Numbered from the stretch's first letter, positions 24,476 to 33,332 are shown. The stretch is 64,000 nt of DNA from Flavobacterium sp. 270 (GCF_004368785.1 NZ_SODM01000001.1:682001-746000); one strand, 5' to 3'. Program-made: numbers and translations. Notes: a model not told the origin generated them from the letters alone.

Positions 24476-25906
24476 ATGAAAAATTCCAATTACTTGTATC
24501 TGCAGTTTGCAGACCGTATAGAAAAACAGATAAAATCGGGCGTTTTAAACGTTGGCGACAAACTGCCTTCTATTCGCGAAGTCTGTGCAGAAACGGGCTA
24601 CAGCATGAGTACAGTAAGTAAAGCGTATTATGAAATCGAAAGCCGATCGCTGATAGAATCACGACCACAATCGGGTTATTACGTGAGTAATATTTCGGCG
24701 AGACGTCTTGAAATCTGTTCTTCGAGCAGTCCGATTTTGAGTGTTGCCAATATCGATCGTCAGGATTTAATAGATCGGGTTTACGGTAATATGACCGATC
24801 AAAATATTACAATGTTGTCTTTGGGTTTTCCTTCTAATGAGTTACTGCCGATTGCGAAACTGAATAAGGGAATGATTCAGGCGATGCGATCTTTGCCTAA
24901 CAGCGGTACCAGTTATGAGCAGGTACAAGGAAATTTAAATTTAAGAAAAGAGATTGCAAGATGGTCTTTTTCGTGGGGAGGATCGCTTACAGAAAGTGAT
25001 ATTATTACAATGCCCGGCTGTACAAGTGCGATTTCGCATTGTTTGATGACTTTGACCAAACCGGGCGATACCATTATTACAGAAAGTCCTGCGTATTTTG
25101 GTATTTTGCAACTGGCCAAATCTTTGGGTCTTTACATCATGGAATTGCCGACTAATATGACAACGGGAATTGAACTAGAAGCGCTAAAAAAAGCACTTTC
25201 TACTAAGAAGATAAAGGCTTGTCTTTTAATGAGTAATTTCAGCAATCCGTCGGGAAGTATGATGCCTGTTGAGCATAAAATTGAAGTCGTTAAGTTGATG
25301 GAATTTTATAATGTACCGCTTATTGAAGACGATATTCACGGCGATTTGTATTTTGGCTCAAGCCGGCCAACCAATTGTAAAACGTATGACGAAAGCGGGA
25401 TTGTACTTTGCTGCAGTTCGGTTTCTAAAACTTTGGCGCCGGGATATCGCGTGGGCTGGGTTTCGCCGGGAAAATTTAAAAAAGAAATTCTTCGAAATAA
25501 AATTTACCATTCGCTCTCCTCGCCTACTATTACGCACGAAGTTGTGGGCGATTTCCTGAAAAACGGACGTTATGAAAATCATCTTAGGAAAATTCGCCAA
25601 ATCTTAAATCATAATTGCAATAATTACATTAATACGGTTTTAGAATCTTTCCCGAAAGGGACAAAAGTGAGTCAGCCTCAGGGCGGTTTTTTCCTTTGGG
25701 TAGAATTGGATAAAAGAATTGATACGGCTGCTTTTTATCATTTGGCGATGAAACATCATATTAGTATTGCGCCGGGCAGGATTTTTTCGCTGCAAGATCA
25801 ATTTTCAAATTGTATGCGCTTGAGTTTTGGTTTGCCGTGGACGAATGAATTGAGAGAATCTATTCGAACTTTGGGTAGATTGGCTGAGAAGCAGTTGGTT
25901 AGTTAA
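24476..25906 (+). CDS. MocR-type regulator: GntR winged helix plus aminotransferase domain
   Basis: The 476-residue protein is a fusion. An N-terminal GntR winged helix (about 1-70: GVLNVGDKLPSIREVCAETG, STVSKAYYEIESRSLIESR) is followed by a fold-type I aminotransferase domain (about 95-476). The PLP lysine is Lys318 in SSVSKTLAPGYRVGW, with SNFSNPSG, EDDIHGDLYF and QPQGGFFLW in place. The catalytic lysine is kept, so PLP is bound and acts as effector site. CAGATACA at 24434-24441 and TGTATCTG at 24495-24502 form an inverted pair flanking the start and could be the operator. EamA is the divergent neighbour and likely target. Confidence 0.93.
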   Translation: MKNSNYLYLQFADRIEKQIKSGVLNVGDKLPSIREVCAETGYSMSTVSKAYYEIESRSLIESRPQSGYYVSNISARRLEICSSSSPILSVANIDRQDLIDRVYGNMTDQNITMLSLGFPSNELLPIAKLNKGMIQAMRSLPNSGTSYEQVQGNLNLRKEIARWSFSWGGSLTESDIITMPGCTSAISHCLMTLTKPGDTIITESPAYFGILQLAKSLGLYIMELPTNMTTGIELEALKKALSTKKIKACLLMSNFSNPSGSMMPVEHKIEVVKLMEFYNVPLIEDDIHGDLYFGSSRPTNCKTYDESGIVLCCSSVSKTLAPGYRVGWVSPGKFKKEILRNKIYHSLSSPTITHEVVGDFLKNGRYENHLRKIRQILNHNCNNYINTVLESFPKGTKVSQPQGGFFLWVELDKRIDTAAFYHLAMKHHISIAPGRIFSLQDQFSNCMRLSFGLPWTNELRESIRTLGRLAEKQLVS

Positions 25907-25916
25907 ATTCGCGATT

Positions 25917-26157
25917 TTGTCATTGCGAGGAACGAAGCAATCTCACTAGAAACTCCACAAAGAAAATCGCCAATCCTTGTCAGGCTTAGCGGAGTCGAAG
26001 CCACGTGCCAATTGGAGCGTCCTTCGACTCCGCTCAGGATGACAATATTGTGATTACGATACTTAGACTTACTGCTGTGCGCCTTGAAGTAACCACTCTA
26101 ATAATTACAAAAAGTTTGATTTTGCAAATGAGATTGCTTCGTTCCTCGCAATCACAA
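25917..26157. repeat. GTCATTGCGAGG element interrupted by a GTCAGGCTTAGC element
   Basis: The outer arms are 25917-25945 (GTCATTGCGAGGAACGAAG) and 26129-26157, 29 bp with one mismatch. Inside, 25977-26000 pairs with 26022-26045 (CTTCGACTCCGCTCAGGATG), an element of the CCTGAGC family. The outer element has the same flanking loop words as the uninterrupted copy at 32668-32757, and ACAAAG / ACAAAAAG occurs on both sides of the insert (25957-25962, 26107-26114). Confidence 0.9.
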
Positions 26158-26196
26158 AAAAAAAGGCCGGACAACCTAACCATTTGTTGTCCGACC
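26155..26196 (-). terminator. terminator after the bestrophin gene
   Basis: GGTCGGACAAC and its partner (GTTGTCCGGCC on the minus strand, 10-nt loop) form a stem followed by about ten T residues on the minus strand. It lies 29 nt after the stop of the 26225-27172 gene. Confidence 0.87.
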
Positions 26197-26224
26197 CAGC
26201 AATTAGAAACCAAAAATTAATTAC

Positions 26225-27172
26225 TTAAAGTACATAATAAGCGTCGTTATCGACTTTTTTCGGCTCTTCTTTCAACTGAAATTCATTTAAAATATCAAAT
26301 TCACTTTGATATTCATTCAGCATCTGCTTGATATTTTTCTCAATTGTATTGGCAATTGTTGTAACTGGTGTATCTGTTGCTCTGTTTTCAAACGGATCCT
26401 GCAAGTGAATTGCCATTCTTTCGATCAAAAAGAATGCGGCGGCAATTGCTGTAATTAACGGAATTGCAAACCAGCTTAATACACTTGTTAACCCAAACGG
26501 AAGTAATAAAATAAACAAACACAACGTCAAACGAATGTACATGCTGTATGTAGTTGGGAAAATCGTGTTCTTAATTCTTTCACATTTACCCATTTCGTCA
26601 CACAATCTAGACAATGTATTATCAATTTCTACTTGTTGGTACATATTGATATGTTTACTGTTTTTAGCATTTCTAAGGTCGCGCGCGTGCAGCATTAAAA
26701 TGGCATTGGGTACGTTTTGATGATTTTTTATAAATCGAATTTCATCTTCGCTTACCAAACCATTAAGTGGTTTTATAGGATCTTTACCTCTTAACGACTG
26801 TCCTAAACTATAACACCATGCAATTTGTCTTTTGGCAAAATTCTCTTTGAATTCGCTTGCTTCAACAGAAAAATCCGGATCTTTATAAAAGGTCAATACC
26901 TGACGGATTAATGTTCTGGAATCGTTTACAATTGCGCCCCAGACAATTCTGGCTTCCCACCATCTGTCGTAAGCCTGATTAGATTTAAAGGCTAATAATA
27001 AGGAAATAATGGTTCCAATCATGGTTGGAATCGCAATTGGAATATCTACGGGAAGGTTGATAAAATAATAATGAAAAATTTCGAATAGTACGGTATAAGC
27101 CAATACCAGAGCAATTTCTACTTTAATTTTCCCGAGAACGTACTTCATTGGAATTCTTTTCTTTAATAACAT
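26225..27172 (-). CDS. bestrophin-family (UPF0187) anion channel-like protein
   Basis: The 315-residue protein has membrane helices at about 15-32, 40-62, 210-232 and 235-255. Family phrases are LLAFKSNQAYDRWWEARIVW and GAIVNDSRTLIRQVL. Bacterial bestrophins form pentameric anion or cation channels. The C-terminus is polar. The N-terminus has two Met choices (residues 1 and 9). It follows the stress-like gene and the two-component system on the same strand, separated from the former by a repeat-rich 149 bp, so cotranscription is uncertain. A terminator follows. Confidence 0.9.
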   Translation of the reverse strand: MLLKKRIPMKYVLGKIKVEIALVLAYTVLFEIFHYYFINLPVDIPIAIPTMIGTIISLLLAFKSNQAYDRWWEARIVWGAIVNDSRTLIRQVLTFYKDPDFSVEASEFKENFAKRQIAWCYSLGQSLRGKDPIKPLNGLVSEDEIRFIKNHQNVPNAILMLHARDLRNAKNSKHINMYQQVEIDNTLSRLCDEMGKCERIKNTIFPTTYSMYIRLTLCLFILLLPFGLTSVLSWFAIPLITAIAAAFFLIERMAIHLQDPFENRATDTPVTTIANTIEKNIKQMLNEYQSEFDILNEFQLKEEPKKVDNDAYYVL

Positions 27173-27202
27173 ATTTTCGGTTTTAAATTAATTTTTTTTT
27201 AA

Positions 27203-27324
27203 AGTTCTTAGTTCTTAGTCGCTAGTAAGTAGTCTTGTTGTAAAAACAGGCATAAAATTAAATCCTAATAAACTAAAGACTAAGGACTAACAACTAAGGA
27301 CTAACAACTAAGGACTAAAGACTA
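27203..27324. repeat. GACTAA/TTAGTC repeat block reaching the stop codon of the USP-like gene
   Basis: The left arm (about 27203-27234) has TTCTTAGTTCTTAGTC. The right side is a tandem of the 14-mer GGACTAACAACTAA (27284-27297, 27298-27311) and part of a third unit. The stop codon of the 27322-28044 gene lies at its very end. The family also occurs at 15431-15621. Confidence 0.8.
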
Positions 27325-28044
27325 AGCCAGTTCTTCATACAATGAAAGCACCGGAAGCCCCAGCATCTCATTAACGTTTTGTTTTTTTACTTTTTTAAAT
27401 TTGATTTTTTCGCCTTTACGGGTTTCTACAACCATATCTATATTATGTTTGGCGATAGCTTCTGATAAATAAGGCTGTGCATTTTCGTAATCATCATCAA
27501 AATTGGGTGTCTGACTTACGATTTCGAAAGAAAAATGATCACTCAAAAATTGCTGTACATCTTTTACATGCATATTTACATTGGCATTTTCGATATAAAG
27601 TGCTTTATTAAAAACTTCTTTATTGGTTTCTGTGCTCAAATGCAAAATCGGGCATTTTTGATTTCCTGCCAATTGCACTACATATTGATGGATTTTTTTG
27701 GTTTCTTGCTTATATGAAGGTGTAAGAATCACCAATTTTGCAGTAAAAACCTCAATAATACGTTTAAAAATAGGTGCCGAAACTCCATATTGGTTGTGTA
27801 CCTTTATTTTTAAATTGGGTGTGTGGTCGATGATATATCTGCATGTTTCCAGAACTTCGGTCTGACTTGCCGTAAGTCCGGTTCTGATTTCACGTAAAAA
27901 ACTTGATGATGAAAAAGTGTCTGGAGCTTCTGAAACTATCATTAAGATAATTTCTGACTCAGAATCTTTTGCCTGATTGATCGCAGATTTTACAGCCGAA
28001 ATTGTATCCTCTTTTAAAGTCGTAGGTATAAGAAAATTTTTCAT
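27322..28044 (-). CDS. universal stress protein-like protein
   Basis: The 240-residue protein begins MKNFLIPTTLKEDTISAVKS, the start of a UspA-type Rossmann-like fold. The first half (to about 145) has alternating strands and helices including SESEIILMIVSEAP and KLVILTPSYKQE. The second half is shorter and more divergent, and the ATP-binding Gly motif is not clearly present, so it may not bind ATP. There is no signal peptide. It lies 77 bp after the histidine kinase gene on the same strand and before the bestrophin gene. The chain suggests a stress-response output of the two-component system, but this is inference. Confidence 0.7.
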   Translation of the reverse strand: MKNFLIPTTLKEDTISAVKSAINQAKDSESEIILMIVSEAPDTFSSSSFLREIRTGLTASQTEVLETCRYIIDHTPNLKIKVHNQYGVSAPIFKRIIEVFTAKLVILTPSYKQETKKIHQYVVQLAGNQKCPILHLSTETNKEVFNKALYIENANVNMHVKDVQQFLSDHFSFEIVSQTPNFDDDYENAQPYLSEAIAKHNIDMVVETRKGEKIKFKKVKKQNVNEMLGLPVLSLYEELA

Positions 28045-28121
28045 ATGTATAATTGTTTAGTTTATACATGCAAAATAACTGCGCCTACATTAATGCGGTC
28101 TTAATCTAAAATTAGAATTTT

Positions 28122-29510
28122 CTAAGATTCAACATTAAAATTTTTAATGTTTGTTTTTTTAAAGACAATAGTAACAATGGTGCCTTTGTTTTGTTCAGAT
28201 TGTACCTGAATTTCTCCGTCATGCATCCTGATAATTTTTGATGCTAAAGGCAATCCTAAACCATAACCAATATATCTGGCGGCTACTTTTCCTCTAAAGA
28301 AAGGCTCATACAAATGCGGAATATCTTCGGGAGGAATCCCAATTCCGATATCGTTAATCGTAATCTTAATAATATCGCTATTAGCAGAAAGCGTTACGAA
28401 AACTTCATTGTTATCAGAGTACTTTACACCGTTTGTTATAATATTATTTATAGCAAGTTCTAACAATGGCTTATTACAAGGCAGTAAAAACAGGTTGGAA
28501 TCTTTTGGTGCGAAGTTTAATTTAATGCTTACACGGTTATCCGGATAAATTTTATCCAGATCCGATTTTACATCCATCAGCAATTCATCGATTCGGGCAA
28601 TATCAGAAACCTGTTTTTTACCATCGTAACCCGTTTGAGTTAATTTTAATAAACTCTCGGTTAAGTTTCCTAATCTTGAAGCCTGACTGTAAATATTTTC
28701 TAAAGACTGCACATATTCTGAAACTTCACGCTCTTTGAGAAGCATAATTTCAGACTCGGCAATAATAGTGGTAATTGGCGTTTTTAATTCGTGCGAAGCA
28801 TTATTAATGAAGTTTGCCTGAATCTCGAATGAAGTTTCTAAACGATCCAGCATATCATTAAAAGTATTGGTAAGATCTGAAATTTCATCAGAATTCTTAA
28901 CCTCTGGCAATCTGTTATGTAAATTAGAAGCCCGGATTCTATTTACTTCTTTTGTAATTCTAACTACAGGATTAATAACTCGTTTCGCCAAAAATCGTCC
29001 TAAAAAGAACGCCAGAAAAACAAACCCAATACCGCCAAACAGCATTATTTTTACAATATAAACCGTGGTATCTGTTCCTTTTCTGTCTCTTGCTCCTACA
29101 ATTACAATATATTCCTGAGTGCCTTCTTTAAAAATCTGTCCTAAATAATATTTATTATCGATTTCATAAGAATCTTTTCCGGTGTTTAAAATATTGGTAT
29201 AAAACTCATTCGGAAGATTCAGATTTGTATTATAATCAAAACTATTATGGCTGTTAATTTTAAGTACAAATTCCTGTTCTTCAATAAGTTCTTCAAGTCC
29301 GTCTTTTTTAAGCGCTTTGTAATACTTAATTTTTTCGGGATCTTTTTGAAGATGAATAGAAGCCACAATTTTTGCTCTGTCATCCAGTCTTTTCAAGAAA
29401 TGATAACGGTTATTTTCTCTAAACAAGAAAAAAACAATCACACACAATAGCGAAGTACTAAAGGTGGAAAGCGCAACATAATTAAACGTAATTTTTTTTC
29501 TAATATCCAT
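28122..29510 (-). CDS. sensor histidine kinase
   Basis: The 462-residue protein has membrane helix one at about 12-30, a periplasmic domain, and membrane helix two at about 150-172. A HAMP domain (about 173-228), HisKA with phospho-acceptor His240 in NASHELKTPITT, and HATPase_c (about 335-455) follow. The ATP-site boxes are NNIITNGVKYS (N box), DIGIGIPPEDIP (G1) and GYGLGLPLASKI (G2). It is a complete transmembrane kinase. It starts 1 nt after the stop of its response regulator gene, so the two form one operon. The periplasmic domain has no recognisable ligand fold, so the signal is unknown. Confidence 0.94.
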   Translation of the reverse strand: MDIRKKITFNYVALSTFSTSLLCVIVFFLFRENNRYHFLKRLDDRAKIVASIHLQKDPEKIKYYKALKKDGLEELIEEQEFVLKINSHNSFDYNTNLNLPNEFYTNILNTGKDSYEIDNKYYLGQIFKEGTQEYIVIVGARDRKGTDTTVYIVKIMLFGGIGFVFLAFFLGRFLAKRVINPVVRITKEVNRIRASNLHNRLPEVKNSDEISDLTNTFNDMLDRLETSFEIQANFINNASHELKTPITTIIAESEIMLLKEREVSEYVQSLENIYSQASRLGNLTESLLKLTQTGYDGKKQVSDIARIDELLMDVKSDLDKIYPDNRVSIKLNFAPKDSNLFLLPCNKPLLELAINNIITNGVKYSDNNEVFVTLSANSDIIKITINDIGIGIPPEDIPHLYEPFFRGKVAARYIGYGLGLPLASKIIRMHDGEIQVQSEQNKGTIVTIVFKKTNIKNFNVES

Positions 29511-29511
29511 A

Positions 29512-30192
29512 CTATGTTTTTATAACATAACCCAGTCCCTTCATGGTATGAATAAGTTTGACTGAAAAAGGTTTATCTATTTTTCTTCTTAAATACGTAA
29601 TATATACATCGACAACGTTGGTGTTCATATCAAAATTAATATCCCACACATTGTCTAAGATTTGATCTCGGGAAACAATATTACCGCTGTTTTTAGCCAG
29701 ATAATACAATAGTTTAAATTCTTTAGCCGTTAGAATAATCGATTCACCATCACGTTTTACCGTTTTGGCGCGTCCGTTTATTTCTAAATCTCCAACAACA
29801 ATCGTATCAATTTTTTCTGTTTCCTGATGTGCTCTTCGGTGCAATGCATTTACTCTCGCATCAAGTTCTCCAAACTTAAAAGGCTTAACCAAATAATCAT
29901 CGGCACCCGAATTAAGACCCGTTACAATATTTTCTGAAGTTCCCAAAGCCGTTAAAAGCAAAATCGGAACAAAGTTTTTACTCGCGCGAAGTCTTCTGCA
30001 GATTTCAATTCCGTTTATGTCCGGTAACATTACATCCAAGACCACAACATCAAAATTATAATTATGAATCATCTCCAATGCCGTTGTGCCATCGAGAGCC
30101 ACACTAACTTCGTTGTTGTTTTCTGCAAACCCTTTTCTTAAAATTGAAAGCAAGTTTGGTTCGTCTTCGACTATAAGTAATTTCATTTGCAA
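29512..30192 (-). CDS. OmpR-type response regulator
   Basis: The 226-residue protein has a receiver domain (1-118) with acidic pocket LIVEDEPN, phospho-acceptor Asp53 in VVVLDVMLPDING and Lys in LVKPFKFGELDAR. An OmpR/PhoB winged helix follows (about 130-226; LTAKEFKLLYYLAKNSGNI, VYITYLRRKIDKPF, LIHTMKGLGYVIK). It heads the operon with the kinase. Met3 at 30186 is an equally good start. The promoter lies in the 201-bp gap to the aspartase terminator. The targets may include the following USP-like gene; that is positional inference. Confidence 0.95.
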   Translation of the reverse strand: MQMKLLIVEDEPNLLSILRKGFAENNNEVSVALDGTTALEMIHNYNFDVVVLDVMLPDINGIEICRRLRASKNFVPILLLTALGTSENIVTGLNSGADDYLVKPFKFGELDARVNALHRRAHQETEKIDTIVVGDLEINGRAKTVKRDGESIILTAKEFKLLYYLAKNSGNIVSRDQILDNVWDINFDMNTNVVDVYITYLRRKIDKPFSVKLIHTMKGLGYVIKT

Positions 30193-30277
30193 AAAGTTGT
30201 ATATACAACAAAAATAAGCATTGAAATCTATATAAGTATTACATATTATAGAATTATTATCAATTTTTGAAGAATAA

Positions 30278-30305
30278 AAAAAGCAGCCGTTTATAGCTGC
30301 TTTTT
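30278..30305 (-). terminator. terminator after aspA
   Basis: AAAAAGCAGC pairs perfectly with GCTGCTTTTT, 8-nt loop. It is 88 nt after the aspA stop on the minus strand. Confidence 0.83.
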
Positions 30306-30393
30306 ACCTATTTATAAAAGGTTATAATTTTTATTCTTTAATTTTTAAAATTGAAAACTAGGTTTGAATCAAAAAGAGACAACTATAATTACT

Positions 30394-31803
30394 TTATTTA
30401 GTAATAAACTTAGGATTAATTAAATTCTCTAAAGAATAAATTTCGTCCCATTTTTCCTGAGTAATCAATTTTCTTTCTTTTACCACAATATCATGTACAC
30501 TTTTATTGGTTTTAAGCGCTTCGCCGGCAACACTTGCACTTTCTTCGTAACCTAAAATTGGATTTAGCTGTGTTACAATTCCGATGCTGTTCATTACCAG
30601 ATTATAACAATGATCGACATTTGCCGTAATTCCAACAATACATTTATCAATTAAAGTCTGAATGGCATTAGAAAGATAATCGAGCGAAGTAAACATTGCA
30701 AAAGCAATAACAGGTTCCATTACATTCAACTGCAATTGTCCTGCTTCTGCCGCCATTGTAACGGTTAAATCCTGACCAATTACATAAAAACAAGTTTGGT
30801 TGACAACCTCTGGAATTACCGGATTTACTTTTCCCGGCATAATCGAAGAACCCGGCTGACGCGCAGGCAGATTGATTTCGTTGAAACCCGTTCTTGGCCC
30901 AGAACTCAATAATCGTAAATCATTGCAGATCTTAGAAATTTTAACTGCAGAACGTTTTAATGTTCCCATAATCTGTACATAAGCGCCTGTGTCTACCGTT
31001 GCTTCAATTAAATCTGGAGAAAGCGTAAGCGGAATACCAACTTCTTTTGCCAAATAGGCCACACAAATTTCTGGATAGCCTTGCGGTGCATTTACTTTTG
31101 TACCAATTGCAGTTGCGCCCATATTGATTTCTAACAACAATTCCTGAGCATTTTTCAAACGAATAATATCTTCGCCAATTGTTGTGGCGTAAGCTTTAAA
31201 TTCTTGCCCTAAAGTCATCGGAACTGCATCTTGCAATTGGGTTCTTCCCATTTTCAGCACTTCTTTAAACTCTTCTCCTTTTTTCGCAAAAGCGACTTCA
31301 AGTCCAGCAAGCGTTTTAATAAAAGTTTCCATTTTTAAATAAAGCGCAATTCTAAAAGCCGACGGGTAAGCATCGTTTGTAGACTGTGAACAATTTACAT
31401 GATTGTTTGGATGCAGAAAATTATATTCTCCTTTCTTATGACCTAAATATTCGAGACCAATATTAGCAATTACTTCATTAGCATTCATATTTACAGAAGT
31501 TCCCGCGCCACCCTGAATCAAATCGCTTACAAATTCCTTGTCAAATTTACCCGCAATAACCTGATCGCTTCCGTAGCAGATTGCTTCTGCAAGTTTTGCG
31601 TCTAGTGCACCACAATCTTTATTGGCTAAAGCAGCAGCTTTTTTTACATACCCTAAAGCTTTGATAAATAATGGTTCTTTGGAAATTGGAATTCCGGTAA
31701 TATTGAAATTTTCTACAGCTCTAAAAGTTTGAATTCCGTAATATAAATGATTGGGAATCTCTAATTCTCCTAAAAAATCATGCTCTTTTCTTGTTGCTTC
31801 CAT
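30394..31803 (-). CDS. aspA: aspartate ammonia-lyase
   Basis: The 469-residue protein belongs to the fumarase/aspartase superfamily. The signature loop GSSIMPGKVNPVIPEVVNQT carries the catalytic Ser, and SGPRTGFNEINLPARQPG precedes it. The N-terminal THCSQ-like segment is HVNCSQSTNDAYPS, which suits aspartase rather than class II fumarase. It reversibly releases ammonia from L-aspartate to give fumarate, feeding the citric acid cycle and nitrogen metabolism. The N-terminus (MEATRKEHDFLGELEIPNHL) is normal. It is monocistronic with its own terminator. Fumarase is an unlikely alternative because of the substrate-loop residues. Confidence 0.93.
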   Translation of the reverse strand: MEATRKEHDFLGELEIPNHLYYGIQTFRAVENFNITGIPISKEPLFIKALGYVKKAAALANKDCGALDAKLAEAICYGSDQVIAGKFDKEFVSDLIQGGAGTSVNMNANEVIANIGLEYLGHKKGEYNFLHPNNHVNCSQSTNDAYPSAFRIALYLKMETFIKTLAGLEVAFAKKGEEFKEVLKMGRTQLQDAVPMTLGQEFKAYATTIGEDIIRLKNAQELLLEINMGATAIGTKVNAPQGYPEICVAYLAKEVGIPLTLSPDLIEATVDTGAYVQIMGTLKRSAVKISKICNDLRLLSSGPRTGFNEINLPARQPGSSIMPGKVNPVIPEVVNQTCFYVIGQDLTVTMAAEAGQLQLNVMEPVIAFAMFTSLDYLSNAIQTLIDKCIVGITANVDHCYNLVMNSIGIVTQLNPILGYEESASVAGEALKTNKSVHDIVVKERKLITQEKWDEIYSLENLINPKFITK

Positions 31804-31964
31804 ATGATAAAATGGTTGTATTTAATTTGAAAAACTGATGTAAAGCTACATCAAATAAATAGTATGAAGAAAGAAAATAGACCGAAAAAATCAGGAGGTT
31901 TTTAGGCCTGATTTGAGATCAAAAATGAATATTTTTTGCGTTTTACAATAATGCAATAAATGGT

Positions 31965-31972
31965 TAACTTTG
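31965..31972 (+). promoter_or_regulatory. candidate -7 box upstream of the pentapeptide gene
   Basis: TAACTTTG matches the TAnnTTTG consensus. A TTG at 31936 would be the only -33 candidate, and its 26-nt spacer is too long, so the call is tentative. The leader would be about 95 nt. Confidence 0.35.
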
Positions 31973-32070
31973 CGCTATTAAAAAAAGCTTTCCATATATT
32001 GTGCTATTATTAAAATTCAGCAAAAGCTAAATTTGTAATAAATTTATTTATAGACACCTCAAAAATTATT

Positions 32071-32649
32071 TTGAAAAAAAAATCAGAATATTTTCTCGAT
32101 AAAGAATACGACTCCTTTGTTTACGGGAGAGACGATCTTAATTTTAAAGATTTTGAATGTTGTATTTTTAATAATTGTAATTTTTCTGCCTGTACTTTTC
32201 TAGCCGTTACTTTTATCGACTGTGTTTTTAATGATTGCATTTTTAATGAAGCCAAAATTAACTATGTAGCGTTTAGAACAGCCACTTTTAATCGCTGCGA
32301 AATCAAAGAAGTCAATTTTGCAATGTGTGATAAATTGATTTTTGAAGTTAATTTTAATAACTGCATTTTGGATTTTTCTAAGTTCTATACTTTAAAAATT
32401 AAAGGCACAATTTTTACCAATTGCAGTATAATTGCCGTAGATTTTATGGCAGCAGATCTTACCAATGTTGTTTTTGAAAACTGCTATTTGTATCGTTCTG
32501 AGTTTGATAAAGCAATCGCCAATAAAGCCGATTTTAAAACAAGTTTTAATTACACAATTGATCCTTCTAAAACGAAACTTAAAAAGGCTGTTTTTTCTTT
32601 GAATGAAGTAAAAGGCTTATTGTTTAAGCATGGGATTATGGTAAGTTAA
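32071..32649 (+). CDS. pentapeptide-repeat protein
   Basis: The 192-residue protein starts with a TTG codon; no ATG lies between it and the in-frame stop at 32011. Almost the whole length is pentapeptide repeats with Phe at the central position (CNFSACTFLAVTFIDCVFND, then TFNRCEIKEVNFAMCDKL, CILDFSKFYT). That predicts a right-handed quadrilateral beta-helix. Similar proteins mimic DNA or protect gyrase (Qnr-type) in some bacteria, but most members have unknown roles. Cys is common in the repeats. It is monocistronic and lacks the loop insertions known in Qnr, so quinolone protection should not be assumed. Confidence 0.85.
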   Translation: MKKKSEYFLDKEYDSFVYGRDDLNFKDFECCIFNNCNFSACTFLAVTFIDCVFNDCIFNEAKINYVAFRTATFNRCEIKEVNFAMCDKLIFEVNFNNCILDFSKFYTLKIKGTIFTNCSIIAVDFMAADLTNVVFENCYLYRSEFDKAIANKADFKTSFNYTIDPSKTKLKKAVFSLNEVKGLLFKHGIMVS

Positions 32650-32667
32650 AATAAAAAAAACACAAAG

Positions 32668-32803
32668 TTTGTCATTGCGAGGAACGAAACAACCGTACTA
32701 GCAATAACACAAAGTTGATTTTGTAAATGTGATTGCTTCGTTCCTCGCAATGACAAAAATGGCGAGTTTCTTACGGAGATTTCTCCTTCGTCGAAATGAC
32801 AAA
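32668..32803. repeat. uninterrupted GTCATTGCGAGG element plus a half GTCATTTCGACG element
   Basis: The element is 32668-32757. The arm GTCATTGCGAGGAACGAA pairs with TTCGTTCCTCGCAATGAC over about 20 bp, and the loop contains ACTAG, CACAAAG and TTGATTTTG words. The segment 32774-32803 (CGGAGATTTCTCCTTCGTCG) is an unpaired right arm of the GTCATTTCGACG family. The gap is convergent. Confidence 0.9.
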
Positions 32804-32828
32804 ATTGTAGAAATTTAGCAACGAAAAG

Positions 32829-33332
32829 CTAATTTTGTATATGCTTCTCCATCACATAATCCTCCATCAAATAACCATTTCCAATTTCGATATTAACTTC
32901 CTCAATAATTTTAAAACCTATTTTCTCATAGAAATTCAATGCTTTATTAAAGCGATTTACATTTAATAAAAGTGAAGTCGAATTGTTTTCTAAAGCTAAT
33001 TCTCCAATCTTTTCAAAAGCCATTTTTCCAATTCCTTTGCCTTGCGTTTCTGGTAAAAGATATATTTTATGGATTTTTGTTGTCGTTTCTTTGTTGTAAT
33101 TATGTTCAATTCCGATAAATCCTAAAACAGCATTTTCATCAGAAATCAAATAAAATAATTGTTCTCTTTTTTGAAATTGAGCTGTAAGCGCTTCATCAGA
33201 ATAAATCATTTCGAGCATGTATTTTAATTGCTCTTCCGTCAAAATTTCGCCGTAAGTAATCGGCCAGGTTTTATACGTTATATCCTGAATCGTTTTAATA
33301 TCGCTTACTGTAGCTTCTGAAATTGTAATCAT
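32829..33332 (-). CDS. GNAT N-acetyltransferase
   Basis: The 167-residue protein has the GNAT fold. The acetyl-CoA loop is KIHKIYLLPETQGKGIGKMA (motif A, Q/R-x-x-G-x-G/A) at about 92-110, followed by LLLNVNRFNKALNFYEKIGF (motif B). The N-terminus is normal (MITISEATVSDIKTIQDI). The substrate is unknown; small metabolites, antibiotics and protein N-termini are all possible. It starts 21 nt after the guaC stop on the same strand, so the pair is probably cotranscribed. Its 3' end is next to a half repeat element. Confidence 0.9.
   Translation of the reverse strand: MITISEATVSDIKTIQDITYKTWPITYGEILTEEQLKYMLEMIYSDEALTAQFQKREQLFYLISDENAVLGFIGIEHNYNKETTTKIHKIYLLPETQGKGIGKMAFEKIGELALENNSTSLLLNVNRFNKALNFYEKIGFKIIEEVNIEIGNGYLMEDYVMEKHIQN

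Noticed and set aside
27284..27324. Tandem 14-mers as a CRISPR array
   Set aside because: Units are contiguous with no unique spacers and no cas genes are near.
32071..32649. Pentapeptide protein as a Qnr-type quinolone resistance protein
   Set aside because: It lacks the loops known in Qnr proteins, and pentapeptide repeats alone do not show gyrase protection.
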